Below are positions 23,113 through 31,564 of a DNA stretch of 44,371 bases, in pieces. Source of the DNA: Caryophanales bacterium (GTDB lineage Bacteria > Bacillota > Bacilli > Bacillales > DSM-4216); the NCBI GenBank assembly GCA_014896555.1, contig JADBKC010000007.1:1-44371 (forward strand). Reading direction: 5' to 3'. The notes under the pieces were generated by a model that ran no database searches, had not been told where the DNA came from, and worked only from the letters and a program-made list of their open reading frames with translations. A program made the translations under genes and the position numbers. Each line of letters starts with the position of its first letter. Within the stretch, counting starts at the first letter, position 1.

Positions 23113-24273
23113 ATGCAAATAAGCGACAAAAAATTTTCCATTCAAACAGAGCTGCTCCATAATTCTCATAAATTTGATCCAGTTACTGGGGCTGTGAGTG
23201 TTCCGATTCAATTAGCTTCTACTTTTCACCAAACGAATTTTGATGAATTTGGAACATACGATTACAGCCGTTCAGGCAATCCAACGCGAGAAGCTCTTGA
23301 GGAAGTCATTAGCCAGCTTGAAGGCGGAACTAGAGGATTTGCTTTTTCATCGGGAATGGCGGCCATTTCAACAGCTTTTTTGTTATTGTCCCAAGGAGAC
23401 CACGTATTGGTGACAGAGGATGTCTACGGAGGAACATATCGCATGATTACCACGGTATTAAACAGATTCGGCATAGAACATACATTTGTGGATATGACGG
23501 ATTTGGATGCCGTCGCGAGAAATATAAAAGAAAACACGAAGGTCATTTATGTAGAAACACCTTCCAATCCATTATTGAAGATCACGGATTTAAAGGCAAT
23601 TGTAAAATTAGCAAAAGCACAACGATGTCTTACTTTTGTTGATAATACGTTTATGACCCCTGCTTTGCAGCGGCCTTTAGACTTTGGTGTTGATATTGTC
23701 CTTCATAGTGCGACGAAATTTTTAGCTGGTCATAGTGATGTGTTGGCTGGGCTGGCAATTGTAAAAGAGAAAGAACTAGCGGAAAGACTATATGCATTGC
23801 AAAATGCGTTTGGGGCCGTTTTAGGAGCGCACGATTCTTGGCTAGTCATGAGAGGGCTAAAAACGTTGCACGTGAGGTTGGAGCAATCTTCCAATTCGGC
23901 TTTGAAAATTGCCGAGTTTTTGGCCCATCATCCAAAAGTGGAGCATGTTTACTATCCGGGCTTGAAATACCATGAAGGATATGCGATCCATGACAGACAA
24001 TCGGAAGGTGCTGGAGCGGTTTTATCCTTTGCGTTGAAAGACGAAGAAGCAGTTCGAGCATTTGTACATCACGCAGAAATCCCTGTATTTGCGGTTAGTC
24101 TAGGAGCGGTGGAGTCCATTTTGTCGTATCCAGCCAAAATGTCTCATGCAGCAATGCCCAAAGAAGAACGAGAAAAAAGAGGAATCACAGACGGACTATT
24201 GCGTTTATCCGTTGGCCTTGAAAACCCAGATGATTTGATTCATGATTTGGATCATGCTTTGAAATATGTATAA
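23113..24273 (+). CDS. metC: Cystathionine beta-lyase MetC
   Basis: PLP enzyme of 386 residues that splits cystathionine to homocysteine, pyruvate and ammonia, the step after MetI. PLP-binding Lys202 is in VLHSATKFLAGHSD; YDYSRSGNPTREALE and AFSSGMAAISTAFLLLSQGD are conserved. ATG 23113 is chosen with AAAGG 9 bases upstream; ATG 23104, overlapping the metI stop, has no room for a site. The pair metI-metC is co-transcribed from the SAM riboswitch, as in B. subtilis. The two proteins are paralogues. Confidence 0.95.
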   Translation: MQISDKKFSIQTELLHNSHKFDPVTGAVSVPIQLASTFHQTNFDEFGTYDYSRSGNPTREALEEVISQLEGGTRGFAFSSGMAAISTAFLLLSQGDHVLVTEDVYGGTYRMITTVLNRFGIEHTFVDMTDLDAVARNIKENTKVIYVETPSNPLLKITDLKAIVKLAKAQRCLTFVDNTFMTPALQRPLDFGVDIVLHSATKFLAGHSDVLAGLAIVKEKELAERLYALQNAFGAVLGAHDSWLVMRGLKTLHVRLEQSSNSALKIAEFLAHHPKVEHVYYPGLKYHEGYAIHDRQSEGAGAVLSFALKDEEAVRAFVHHAEIPVFAVSLGAVESILSYPAKMSHAAMPKEEREKRGITDGLLRLSVGLENPDDLIHDLDHALKYV

Positions 24274-24567
24274 TGGCCCGATCACGATAAAGTGCATGTT
24301 TGTCTAAGAAAGACATTTTGTTCACAAATTTTTGATGCCGACCCATGAACAGTAAGAAAGAAAACAAGCCTCTCTAAGTCATTGAGAGAAAGATTTCGTC
24401 TATCAGATCACTAGAGGGGCCTTGATCATGGGCGGAGGGTTTTCATGATGGTATTTATGTAATGGACAGAAAAATCCTTTAAAATCGAGTAAAGGAAATC
24501 TAACTGCCCACAAGTCTCATATTCAATGAACAAAGTGCCGGGATCAGCATGCGATTAGAATGACAAA

Positions 24568-24819
24568 TTATTTGTTTACCGCTCTTAAAATGAGGCCAAC
24601 AATAAAAACAAGTATAATGGCTCCAATTAAGGCTGGAATAATCGCGATGCCGGCAATATCAGGGCCCCAGTGTCCCAATATCAAACCGCCAAGCCAAGCC
24701 CCAATAATACCAGCAATAATATTACCAATGATTCCTCCAGGAATGTCTTTTCCTAAGATGAGACCGGCTAACCAGCCGATAATTCCTCCTACAATTAAAT
24801 AAAAGATAAACGATAACAT
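24568..24819 (-). CDS. GlsB/YeaQ/YmgE family stress-response membrane protein
   Basis: Small hydrophobic protein of 83 residues with three membrane segments rich in Gly and Ile: LIVGGIIGWLAGLILG, then IIGNIIAGIIGAWLGGLILG, then ALIGAIILVFIVGLILRAV. This is the transglycosylase-associated-protein family, linked to general stress but without known activity. ATG 24819 has AGGAGG 9 bases upstream; the in-frame ATG 24828 sits on that site. Lies divergently from the yhfE remnant. Confidence 0.88.
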   Translation of the reverse strand: MLSFIFYLIVGGIIGWLAGLILGKDIPGGIIGNIIAGIIGAWLGGLILGHWGPDIAGIAIIPALIGAIILVFIVGLILRAVNK

Positions 24820-24972
24820 ATTTATCATCCTCCTTTATTTGAAAGTATTCCCCAATCAAGATGATTATAAATGCTGGAATAAAATTGTAAGTTTGACAAC
24901 TTGTTATCGCTTTTCGAAGTTTATTAAAATACATATTGTATAACCAATATGCGGAAGAAAGGAGTATGACGG

Positions 24973-25406
24973 ATGGAAGATGTCGATGAAACGATGAAAT
25001 GGATTCAAGAGCTTGTCTCAATTCCTAGTCCGACAGGATATACAGAAAACATTATTCGTTACGTGGAGTCTTTGTTGAAAGACACAAAGTTCGAAATCAT
25101 GACGAATATTCGGTGTCCATCTGTGCGAAAGATTCCAGCGGACCATATCATTATGGGTTAAGAAAGCATTTGGTTCAACTGGCAAAAGAACATCAAATCA
25201 ACTATAAAGTCGATATTTATCCTTACTACGGCTCAGATGCTTCTGCGGCAATGAGAGCGGGACATGATCTTGTCCACGGTTTGATCGGACCGGGAATCGA
25301 TTCCTCTCACGCATTCGAACGAACTCATAAAAATGCGGTAGAAAACACGGAAAAGTTGCTGTATATCTATTTATGCTCGCCATTGGTAGAAGAAGCGCGC
25401 CCATAA
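24973..25406 (+). pseudogene. yhfE: Broken yhfE: M42 family peptidase remnant
   Basis: Two ends of a YhfE-type M42 metallo-aminopeptidase (intact about 346 residues). GAAAGGAG precedes ATG 24973, and the first 43 or so codons read WIQELVSIPSPTGYTENIIR and VESLLKDTKFE, as in YhfE. At about 25100 the frame changes and the text becomes DEYSVSICAKDSSGPYHYG, then YPYYGSDASAAMRAGHDLVH and GPGIDSSHAFERTH, the YhfE C-terminus, to the stop at 25406. About 200 codons with most metal ligands are missing and the join is out of frame, so no enzyme can be made. The domain order and good identity of both ends show a single internal deletion. Confidence 0.88.
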
Positions 25407-25501
25407 AAGAAAATGTATTTGATAGAATGATGAAAGAATCAATGTCTGAAGAATGAATCTATCTGAATGACTGAATGTTTTTAAAGGAAGGGGAGATCAA
25501 A

Positions 25502-25741
25502 ATGAAAATTCGCAAAACAGAAATAAACGGAAATAAAGCGAATATCTTTATTTATGAAAATAAAAAAGAGGATTACTTCGTTGTTTCTATTCCTGAAATA
25601 GAATGGTCGATCTTTTTTACATATGAAGAGGAAAAGGAACCGCTTTTAAAGAAAATGAATGATTCTTTGTCAAAGGCATTGTCAGAAAACGAATCAGATG
25701 AAGTGGCAAAGCGGATTTATCAATGGACAAGAGAGATGTAG
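25502..25741 (+). CDS. YueH-like protein
   Basis: 79-residue soluble protein; MKIRKTEINGNKANIFIYEN and the following EDYFVVSIPEIEWS resemble the YueH family of Bacillus, of unknown function. A C-terminal helix rich in Ser/Glu ends IYQWTREM. The ATG at 25502 has AAGGGGAG 7 bases upstream; the longer frame from 25475 is not needed. No membrane part, no cysteines. Confidence 0.7.
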   Translation: MKIRKTEINGNKANIFIYENKKEDYFVVSIPEIEWSIFFTYEEEKEPLLKKMNDSLSKALSENESDEVAKRIYQWTREM

Positions 25742-25782
25742 GGAAAGAGTATTAACATTAAATTGAAAGAAAGGGATCTTTT

Positions 25783-27087
25783 ATGAAAGAAAGAGCAGCG
25801 GAAACCGTCGTTGCTTCACTGCAATGGTTTATTTTTTTGCTTGCCAACTCCATTGTGCTACCTATTGTCATTGGACAAGTCTACCATTTGACCGTTGATC
25901 AGATTGCCGAACTTTTGCAGCGGACTTTTTTAGTTGTCGGAATATCCTCCTTGCTTTCCGGATGGATTGGCCACCGATTGCCCATTGCGGATGGACCGGC
26001 AGGAATTTGGCTTGGAATCTTTGTGTTGATGGGGGAAATGGCCGTTTCTGGGCATTTGCATCCATTCCAAGTTTTACAATTGCTTGAAGGCGGGATGTTC
26101 GTTGCGGGAGGGGTATTGCTTGTCATAGGAGCCGCGGGGCTTATGAATGATATGCTTAGGCTGTTTACGCCTCTCGTGACAGGAGTTTATTTAATGCTTT
26201 TATCCCTTCAACTGTCGGGTGTGTTTTTAAGAGGCATGATCGGTGTTGGCGATTCTGCAGGAGAGATAAAAGCAGGTCATGTGATCGTTTCTTTTGCCGT
26301 CTTTATAATTGTATTTATTTTCACTGTATGGGGTAGAGGTTTTTTCAAAAGTTACGCTGTCCTCATTGGGATTCTTGTCGGCTGGTTAACCTATATACTT
26401 TTAAATGGATTTGAACAAAAGCTACTTACAGTATCTTCGGTTGTCTCATTTCCTAAGTTCTTTGCTTGGGGATGGCCAAAATTGGACGCAGGCATGGCGG
26501 TTTCCGCTGTTCTCGTTGCTTTTGTGTTAATAAGCAATATTATTGCAAGCATTGCGGCCATGCAGCAAGTAGTTGGTCAGAAAGAGGAAAAAGGAAGACT
26601 GAACCAAGCCGGAATCATCAGCGGGGTTAATAATCTATTGTCTGCCTTATTTTCTTCTGTTGGGGTTGTCCCATTGTCCATAGCAGCAGGCTTTGTCCGT
26701 ATGACGGGCCAAAGTCGTATGAAGCCTTATATAATCGGTTGTGTACTTTTGATTGTCAGTTCATTTTTACCGGCTGTCTATCAAGCGTTGTCGCTTTTGC
26801 CAGGTCCGATTGCATATGCGGCCATGTTAGTAACATTTACTCAAATGTTGGGAATCGGATTGAATACTATTTTGAAATCCTCTCTAGATGAAAGACGTTT
26901 GACGATTGTCGGCATGTCTCTTTCGCTAGGAACGGCCATTATGTTTTTACCTCAATCTGTGTTTCAAGGGCTGCCGGCCATTGTGCAGTATGTGGCCAGC
27001 AACGGTATTATGATTGGAATGCTTCTTGCTTTATTGTTGGAACATATTTGGCGACCGGAAAGGAAGAAAGTGAGCAGATTAGATTAA
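25783..27087 (+). CDS. NCS2-family nucleobase permease (YwdJ-like)
   Basis: Membrane transporter of 434 residues with about 12-14 hydrophobic segments, of the nucleobase:cation symporter-2 family (uracil/xanthine permeases). Recognisable: LQWFIFLLANSIVLPIVIGQ at the start and the half-helix region SVGVVPLSIAAGFVRMTGQS in the second repeat, equal to the family's substrate-site segment. Closest by memory to B. subtilis YwdJ, whose substrate is not known. GAAAGGGATC lies before the ATG. I saw no purine riboswitch in front of it. The classic Q/N-x-G signature is altered here, so a substrate other than uracil or xanthine is possible. Confidence 0.85.
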   Translation: MKERAAETVVASLQWFIFLLANSIVLPIVIGQVYHLTVDQIAELLQRTFLVVGISSLLSGWIGHRLPIADGPAGIWLGIFVLMGEMAVSGHLHPFQVLQLLEGGMFVAGGVLLVIGAAGLMNDMLRLFTPLVTGVYLMLLSLQLSGVFLRGMIGVGDSAGEIKAGHVIVSFAVFIIVFIFTVWGRGFFKSYAVLIGILVGWLTYILLNGFEQKLLTVSSVVSFPKFFAWGWPKLDAGMAVSAVLVAFVLISNIIASIAAMQQVVGQKEEKGRLNQAGIISGVNNLLSALFSSVGVVPLSIAAGFVRMTGQSRMKPYIIGCVLLIVSSFLPAVYQALSLLPGPIAYAAMLVTFTQMLGIGLNTILKSSLDERRLTIVGMSLSLGTAIMFLPQSVFQGLPAIVQYVASNGIMIGMLLALLLEHIWRPERKKVSRLD

Positions 27088-27251
27088 AGGCCATTTTTTC
27101 CGTTAGACATGCCGAGATCCTGATTTCAAAGTTTTTTATGATGAAATCACGTTGAAATTCTGATTTTGAAAGAATATGATAGAAAAGGTGACGATCTTAA
27201 GGCCAGTCTCGGGCCATTTAAGTTGAATTTTGGAAAGGAAATTGATCATAT

Positions 27252-28823
27252 ATGGCATCATTACAAGAAGAAGTCCGTTCGCGAAGAACGTTTGCAATTA
27301 TTTCCCACCCGGATGCGGGGAAAACCACTCTTACGGAAAAACTCCTTCTTTTTGGGGGCGCCATTCGGGCTGCAGGAACCGTAAAAGGAAAAAAAACCGG
27401 AAAATATGCTACTTCCGATTGGATGGAAATAGAAAAACAAAGAGGAATATCCGTCACTTCGTCCGTTATGCAATTTGAGTATAACGGCTATCGGGTCAAT
27501 ATTTTAGACACACCGGGCCACCAAGATTTTAGCGAAGACACATACCGGACTCTCATGGCCGTTGACAGCGCCGTCATGATTATCGATGCGGCAAAAGGGA
27601 TTGAAGCTCAAACGATTAAATTGTTCAAAGTATGCCGCATGAGGGGCATTCCGATCTTCACTTTTATCAATAAGCTTGATCGGCAAGGGAAACAACCGCT
27701 TGAATTGTTGTCTGAACTAGAAGAGGTGCTGGGAATCGACTCTTACCCGATGAATTGGCCGATTGGTATGGGAAAAGAGTTTTTTGGTATTTATGACCGC
27801 TTTTATCACCGCATTGAACAATTTCGTGTACCGGAAGAAGAACGGTTCCTTTCACTGAATGAAGATGGGGAGATCGTTGGCGATCATCCCATTAAAGAAT
27901 CCAATTTATATACACAAACGTTAGAAGAAATCATGCTTTTGGATGAAGCGGGAAATGAATTCTCAGAAGAGCGTGTCAGAAAAGGAACGTTGACTCCAGT
28001 CTTTTTTGGGAGTGCTTTGACCAATTTCGGCGTACAAACATTTTTAGAAACGTATTTGCAGTTTGCCCCTGAACCTCAAGCGCGGCTTTCTGATCAAGGG
28101 GAAATAGATCCTTGCCGTGATCTTTTTTCAGGATTTGTTTTTAAAATCCAAGCCAATATGAATCCCGCTCACCGTGATCGAATTGCGTTTGTTCGAATTT
28201 GTTCCGGAAAATTCAATAGAGGGATGTCGGTGACCTTATCCAGAACAGGCAAAAGCATGAAGCTTGGCCAATCAACACAATTTTTGGCCGATGATCGCAG
28301 TACTGTGGATGAAGCAGTCAGCGGCGATATTATCGGATTATATGATACCGGAACATACCAAATTGGCGACACGATTGTGGAAGGCAAAAACTTATTTCAT
28401 TTTGAAAAACTGCCGCAGTTTACGCCGGAGCTGTTTGTAAAAGTGTCTCCAAAAAATGTGATGAAACAAAAAAGTTTCCATAAAGGGATACAGCAGCTAG
28501 TTCAAGAAGGAGCCATTCAGCTGTTTAAAACTTATCGGACTGAGGAGTATCTTCTCGGGGCTGTCGGACAATTGCAATTTGAAGTATTTGAACATCGGAT
28601 GAAAAACGAATATAACTCAGAAGTATTAATGGAGCCGATGGGGTCCAAAATCGCCCGCTGGATTGAAAATGAAGACGCAGTGGATGAAACTCTATCTAGC
28701 AGCCGCAGTTTGCTTGTAAAGGATCGTTTTGACAGAAAGGTCTTTTTATTCGAAAATGATTTCGCACTCCGATGGTTTCAAGAAAAAAATTCTGATATCC
28801 ATTTATACAATCCAATGGACTAA
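27252..28823 (+). CDS. prfC: Peptide chain release factor 3 (RF3)
   Basis: Translational GTPase of 523 residues that removes RF1/RF2 from the ribosome after termination. G1 [13 protein letters not shown] (19-31), switch [14 protein letters not shown]3 [16 protein letters not shown] and G4 [12 protein letters not shown] are all typical of RF3, not EF-G. The C-terminal part with [19 protein letters not shown] ends the fold. AAAGGAAA lies 8-14 bases before ATG 27252. RF3 is not present in B. subtilis 168 to my knowledge, though it occurs in several other Bacillaceae. Confidence 0.96.
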   Translation: MASLQEEVRSRRTFAIISHPDAGKTTLTEKLLLFGGAIRAAGTVKGKKTGKYATSDWMEIEKQRGISVTSSVMQFEYNGYRVNILDTPGHQDFSEDTYRTLMAVDSAVMIIDAAKGIEAQTIKLFKVCRMRGIPIFTFINKLDRQGKQPLELLSELEEVLGIDSYPMNWPIGMGKEFFGIYDRFYHRIEQFRVPEEERFLSLNEDGEIVGDHPIKESNLYTQTLEEIMLLDEAGNEFSEERVRKGTLTPVFFGSALTNFGVQTFLETYLQFAPEPQARLSDQGEIDPCRDLFSGFVFKIQANMNPAHRDRIAFVRICSGKFNRGMSVTLSRTGKSMKLGQSTQFLADDRSTVDEAVSGDIIGLYDTGTYQIGDTIVEGKNLFHFEKLPQFTPELFVKVSPKNVMKQKSFHKGIQQLVQEGAIQLFKTYRTEEYLLGAVGQLQFEVFEHRMKNEYNSEVLMEPMGSKIARWIENEDAVDETLSSSRSLLVKDRFDRKVFLFENDFALRWFQEKNSDIHLYNPMD

Positions 28824-28856
28824 GAAAGAATATTTTATGATTTTTTAAAAGCTCAT

Positions 28857-28896
28857 TTGAACCAAGGGCCCGTCAAGTGGCGGGCCCTTGGTTCAA
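28857..28896. terminator. Perfect 16-bp inverted repeat behind prfC
   Basis: TTGAACCAAGGGCCCG and CGGGCCCTTGGTTCAA with an 8-base loop. It lies 33 bases after the prfC stop, but no T run follows on the plus strand, so a classical intrinsic terminator is not certain; a mRNA 3'-end stabilising hairpin is possible. Confidence 0.55.
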
Positions 28897-29065
28897 GGGA
28901 GACGTCGTTCGAACATGTATAGATCATGGATTCGACAGTAGAAATCTTTCTTTAGTAAACGTAAAAATGTCCGTCTTATCCAATGAACCTTATGATGAAG
29001 ATGTTTAATTTGCTTTTAAACGAATAAACTATTGGTAAGCAAGCAGAAATCAGGAGGCAGGTTCT

Positions 29066-29131
29066 ATGAGCAGCGGAATTTTTCAACTTCAGGAAGATCA
29101 ACTGGCTGCCAACCAGAGAAAGCGCCTATGA
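29066..29131 (+). CDS. 21-residue ORF translationally coupled to a membrane protein
   Basis: AGGAGG lies 8 bases before ATG 29066. The product MSSGIFQLQEDQLAANQRKR(L) ends at TGA 29129-29131, which overlaps the ATG of the membrane-protein gene (ATGA). The downstream gene has no good ribosome site of its own, so ribosomes probably load here. It may be a real microprotein or a leader whose translation drives the next gene. Not recognised. Confidence 0.5.
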   Translation: MSSGIFQLQEDQLAANQRKRL

Positions 29132-29592
29132 AAAAGCTAACAAAGCTGGAAGCAGTGCTTTGGAGCATCGCTTTTCCTGGATTTCCTCAGCTATTAGCTG
29201 GTGAGTGGGTAAAAGGTCTTTTATTGGTTGGATTGGAAATTTTCATTAACCTTCTTAGTCATTTTAACGAAGGCATTATGCTTAGTTTTTTAGGAAAAAC
29301 GAAAAAAGCGGCTGAAATTGTCGATTATCAGTGGCTTATGTTTTATCCGTGTTTGTATATGTTTTCGATGTGGGATGCCTATAAAATGGCTTCGAATGAG
29401 AAAGAAAAATATGCGTATTTTCCATTTGTTTTTTCAGCTTATACCGTCACGCTAGGATTGATTTACTCGCCGAAAGTCTATGTTGGCTCTGCATTTTTAG
29501 GTCCAATTTTTACCCCGATGTTCTTTTTGCTTCCTGGTTTGGCCGCCGGTTTTCTGCTGAGAATCCTTTTGCTGCATTTTCAGAAAAATTAA
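29128..29592 (+). CDS. Conserved Bacillus membrane protein of unknown function
   Basis: 154 residues, four to five hydrophobic segments: LWSIAFPGFPQLLAGEWVKG (re-entrant Pro/Gly start), LLLVGLEIFINLL, YQWLMFYPCLYMFSMWDAYK, FVFSAYTVTLGLIY and PMFFLLPGLAAGFLLRILL. The opening Phe-Pro-Gly-x-x-Gln pattern recalls small membrane proteins of the TM2 kind. I know similar hypothetical proteins from Bacillus by pattern, without function. The start at 29128 overlaps the stop of the 21-codon ORF; the longer frame from 29032 lacks a site. Confidence 0.75.
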   Translation: MKKLTKLEAVLWSIAFPGFPQLLAGEWVKGLLLVGLEIFINLLSHFNEGIMLSFLGKTKKAAEIVDYQWLMFYPCLYMFSMWDAYKMASNEKEKYAYFPFVFSAYTVTLGLIYSPKVYVGSAFLGPIFTPMFFLLPGLAAGFLLRILLLHFQKN

Positions 29593-29594
29593 TG

Positions 29595-29623
29595 TTTACA
29601 ATCTCTGTTCATGAACGTATAAT
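29595..29623 (+). promoter_or_regulatory. Promoter of the Mn2+ riboswitch-TerC unit
   Basis: TTTACA (29595-29600), 17 bases, TATAAT (29618-29623). Confidence 0.7.
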
Positions 29624-29649
29624 GTAACTATCAGCTTGAATACCTTGGC

Positions 29650-29803
29650 TTTTAAGTCAAAGGGGAGTAGCAGTAGGCTGTTATAGCCTACAACAAAGTC
29701 GTCAATTCATGGATCTTTCCATCGGCTTTGTTGGCATGAACATTTGATCATCATGCTTCGCAAGACCTTTGCCTGTACGATTACAGGTAAAGGTCTTTTT
29801 TTG
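29650..29803 (+). promoter_or_regulatory. yybP-ykoY manganese riboswitch with terminator
   Basis: Characteristic boxes: GTCAAAGGGGAGTAGC (29656-29671), an arm TGTAGG-like variable stem, CGGCTTTGTTGGCATGAAC (29723-29741) and GCTTCGCAAGACC (29755-29767). The following AAGACCTTTGCCTGTA / TACAGGTAAAGGTCTT hairpin (29762-29797) with TTTTT is the terminator; its 5' arm overlaps the aptamer end, so Mn2+ binding should prevent it and switch the gene on. Confidence 0.93.
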
Positions 29804-29839
29804 TGAAACTTTTGTAAAGCTAAAGGGAGGAGGAAGAAA

Positions 29840-30616
29840 ATGGATATTGCTTTGCTGATGGAATATGGATGGGTTTTGTTGATACTGGTCGTATTGGAGG
29901 GAATATTGGCAGCTGATAATGCGGTCGTTATGGCCGTGATGGTCAAGCATTTGCCTAAGGAAGATCAAAAAAAAGCGCTGTTTTACGGTTTGGCTGGAGC
30001 GTTTCTTTTCCGCTTTTCAGCCTTGTTTTTAATCTCCTATTTAGTGAATGTATGGCAAGTTCAAGCCATCGGAGGATTGTACTTATTGTATATCATGGTC
30101 AATCATTTAATCAAAAAATGGATAGGCAAAGAGAAAAAATCGGAAAAGCCAAAAAACTTGGAAGGAAACTCTTTTTGGTTGACGGTGTTAAAAGTAGAAA
30201 TAGCGGATATTGCCTTTGCAGTTGATTCGATGCTGGCAGCTGTGGCAATGGCGATCACATTAAGTCCTGTCGGCACGTTCCAAATCGGCGGAATTGACGG
30301 CGGACAGTTTATCGTCATGTTTCTTGGCGGCATGATTGGATTAGTTCTAATACGGTTTGCCGCTTCTTGGTTTGTCCAGCTGTTGGAAAAATATCCAACA
30401 TTGGAAACGGCAGCGTTCTTAATTGTTGGCTGGGTCGGTGTAAAATTGATCATTTTCACGCTTGCTCATCCTAAAATCCATATCCTTGATGAGCATTTTC
30501 CGGAATCTGTCGGATGGAAAGCCGTTTTCTGGGGTGTTCTGATTGCCATTGCCGTTATTGGTTATGTTGTTTCTCGAAAAAAAGAAATCGTAAAAGAGAA
30601 CTTTGGGAGACAATAA
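29840..30616 (+). CDS. TerC-family membrane protein, probable Mn2+ exporter (YkoY/MeeY-like)
   Basis: 258-residue integral membrane protein with seven or so helices. TerC hallmarks: LEGILAADNAVVMAVMVKHL (Asp in helix 1) and VEIADIAFAVDSMLAAVAM (Asp in the matching helix of the second repeat), the acidic residues thought to carry metal. B. subtilis YceF/YkoY (MeeF/MeeY) export Mn2+ and help load secreted enzymes. The Mn2+ riboswitch in front strongly supports the export role under manganese excess. GGGAGGAGG precedes the ATG. Which of the two paralogues it equals cannot be told. Confidence 0.92.
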   Translation: MDIALLMEYGWVLLILVVLEGILAADNAVVMAVMVKHLPKEDQKKALFYGLAGAFLFRFSALFLISYLVNVWQVQAIGGLYLLYIMVNHLIKKWIGKEKKSEKPKNLEGNSFWLTVLKVEIADIAFAVDSMLAAVAMAITLSPVGTFQIGGIDGGQFIVMFLGGMIGLVLIRFAASWFVQLLEKYPTLETAAFLIVGWVGVKLIIFTLAHPKIHILDEHFPESVGWKAVFWGVLIAIAVIGYVVSRKKEIVKENFGRQ

Positions 30617-30635
30617 GAAGAATAGACATGCATTC

Positions 30636-30690
30636 ACAAAAGAGGCGGCGCTGTTCATAATCGATATGGCCCAGCCTCTTTTGTTTTGGT
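30636..30690 (+). terminator. Terminator of the terC gene
   Basis: ACAAAAGAGGC (30636-30646) / GCCTCTTTTGT (30674-30684) with inner GGC/GCC pairing possible, then TTTGGTTTT. Confidence 0.75.
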
Positions 30691-30810
30691 TTTATAGATT
30701 GGAAAAAATTCTTAAAAGCTTTTTTGAATACATTTTATCGAGGATGATTTGATCTCGAAACTTGTGGCTGCAGGAACACGTTTATGGACCGCTTTTTGGC
30801 TGAACAAGGA

Positions 30811-31017
30811 TTATGATTTTTGATATGGTGATCCAGCCAGTTGCGACTGGGCTTGCTTAACAAGCCTTTTTGTCATTTCTCCACCGACAGACCCGTTAGA
30901 ACGGGAAGCTGAGTCGGAACCTAGCTGCACGCCGAATTCTTCAGCAATTTCATATTTGATGGAATCAAGATATTGCTCAATTCCAGGTACTAATAATTTA
31001 TTTCGACTGCCTGCCAT
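30811..31017 (-). CDS. Alpha/beta-type small acid-soluble spore protein
   Basis: 68-residue DNA-binding spore protein that coats and protects spore DNA from UV and heat. The signatures are clear: [26 protein letters not shown] with the GPR protease cleavage site (Glu before Phe/Ile context), and [23 protein letters not shown] lies 7-8 bases before the ATG. Expression in the forespore (sigma-G) is expected from the family. It is divergent from two small Lys-rich genes that may also be spore proteins. Confidence 0.95.
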   Translation of the reverse strand: MAGSRNKLLVPGIEQYLDSIKYEIAEEFGVQLGSDSASRSNGSVGGEMTKRLVKQAQSQLAGSPYQKS

Positions 31018-31258
31018 TCGTGCACCCCTCCTTTAAAAACTTTGATATGGTGAATAACAATACGATTCGCAATCATTTGCAATGGTCCATCTAATTTTAG
31101 TCTTTCCCAATGGTGGGAAATCATGAAATAAAAATTTGAAATAAGTCTTTCATCATAACTCAAAACGGCACGATAGGTTTTTATCCAAATGTAGGTCAGG
31201 ATAATCGCTTCTATTTTGGCCATGATAGAAATAACTGAATGGAAGGGAGGTTCTTTTA

Positions 31259-31420
31259 TTGCCGAAACGAAAAGCGGAAAAGAATGCGGTGGAAAAATAC
31301 AGCAAAACGCCGAAGAAAAATGTGCAGGAAACGGAATTTTCCGTTGAGTTTGCCAATGGCGAAGAAGCGATCAAACGTGCCAACCGCAATTCCAAGCAGG
31401 GAAGAAAGGGTAGAGGATAA
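31259..31420 (+). CDS. Small basic protein, possible gamma-SASP-like
   Basis: 53 residues from TTG 31259 with AAGGGAGG 8 bases upstream. Very basic: MPKRKAEKNAVEKYSKTPKK then NVQETEFSVEFANGEEAIKR and a Lys/Arg/Gly tail. The piece TEFSVEFANGEEAIKRANRNS recalls the TEFASETNAQQVRKQNQQS repeat of gamma-type spore proteins (GPR target), but only one repeat is present, so this is a tentative reading. Its stop shares a base with the next start (TAATG). Facing an alpha/beta-SASP gene. Confidence 0.65.
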   Translation: MPKRKAEKNAVEKYSKTPKKNVQETEFSVEFANGEEAIKRANRNSKQGRKGRG

Positions 31421-31548
31421 TGAAAAAAAAGAAGTCTTCGTTCCAAGTAGAGTATGGCCTTGAATTTGGGGATGTGAATGCCTCTAAATTGTATGAAATC
31501 ACACAAAAAGAATCGAAAAAAAAGCAGAATAAAAAGAAGGAATGCTGA
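31420..31548 (+). CDS. Small Lys-rich protein, partner of the preceding gene
   Basis: 42 residues: MKKKKSSFQVEYGLEFGDVN then ASKLYEITQKESKKKQNKKK-EC. ATG overlaps the previous TAA as TAATG, with AGAGGA just before, so translation restarts from the upstream gene. The centre GLEFGDVNASKLYEITQKES again resembles the EFA-x-E-x-NA pattern of gamma-SASP. It is so Lys-rich that nucleic-acid contact is likely. Not recognised as a named family. Confidence 0.6.
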   Translation: MKKKKSSFQVEYGLEFGDVNASKLYEITQKESKKKQNKKKEC

Positions 31549-31564
31549 GCGTTCAGCATTCCTT
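31537..31564. terminator. Bidirectional terminator between small spore-type genes and the radical SAM gene
   Basis: AAGGAATGCTGA / TCAGCATTCCTT perfect 12-bp stem with loop GCGT, then TTCATT. The stop codons of both convergent genes (31546-31548 plus, 31553-31555 minus) lie within its arms. Confidence 0.8.

Noticed and set aside
24274-24567. Terminator behind metC
   Set aside because: Only weak, short inverted repeats (for example around 24370-24390) without a T run; not enough to call.
27166-27384. Plus-strand open frame overlapping the prfC start
   Set aside because: Out of frame with prfC, which has a ribosome site and complete GTPase motifs.
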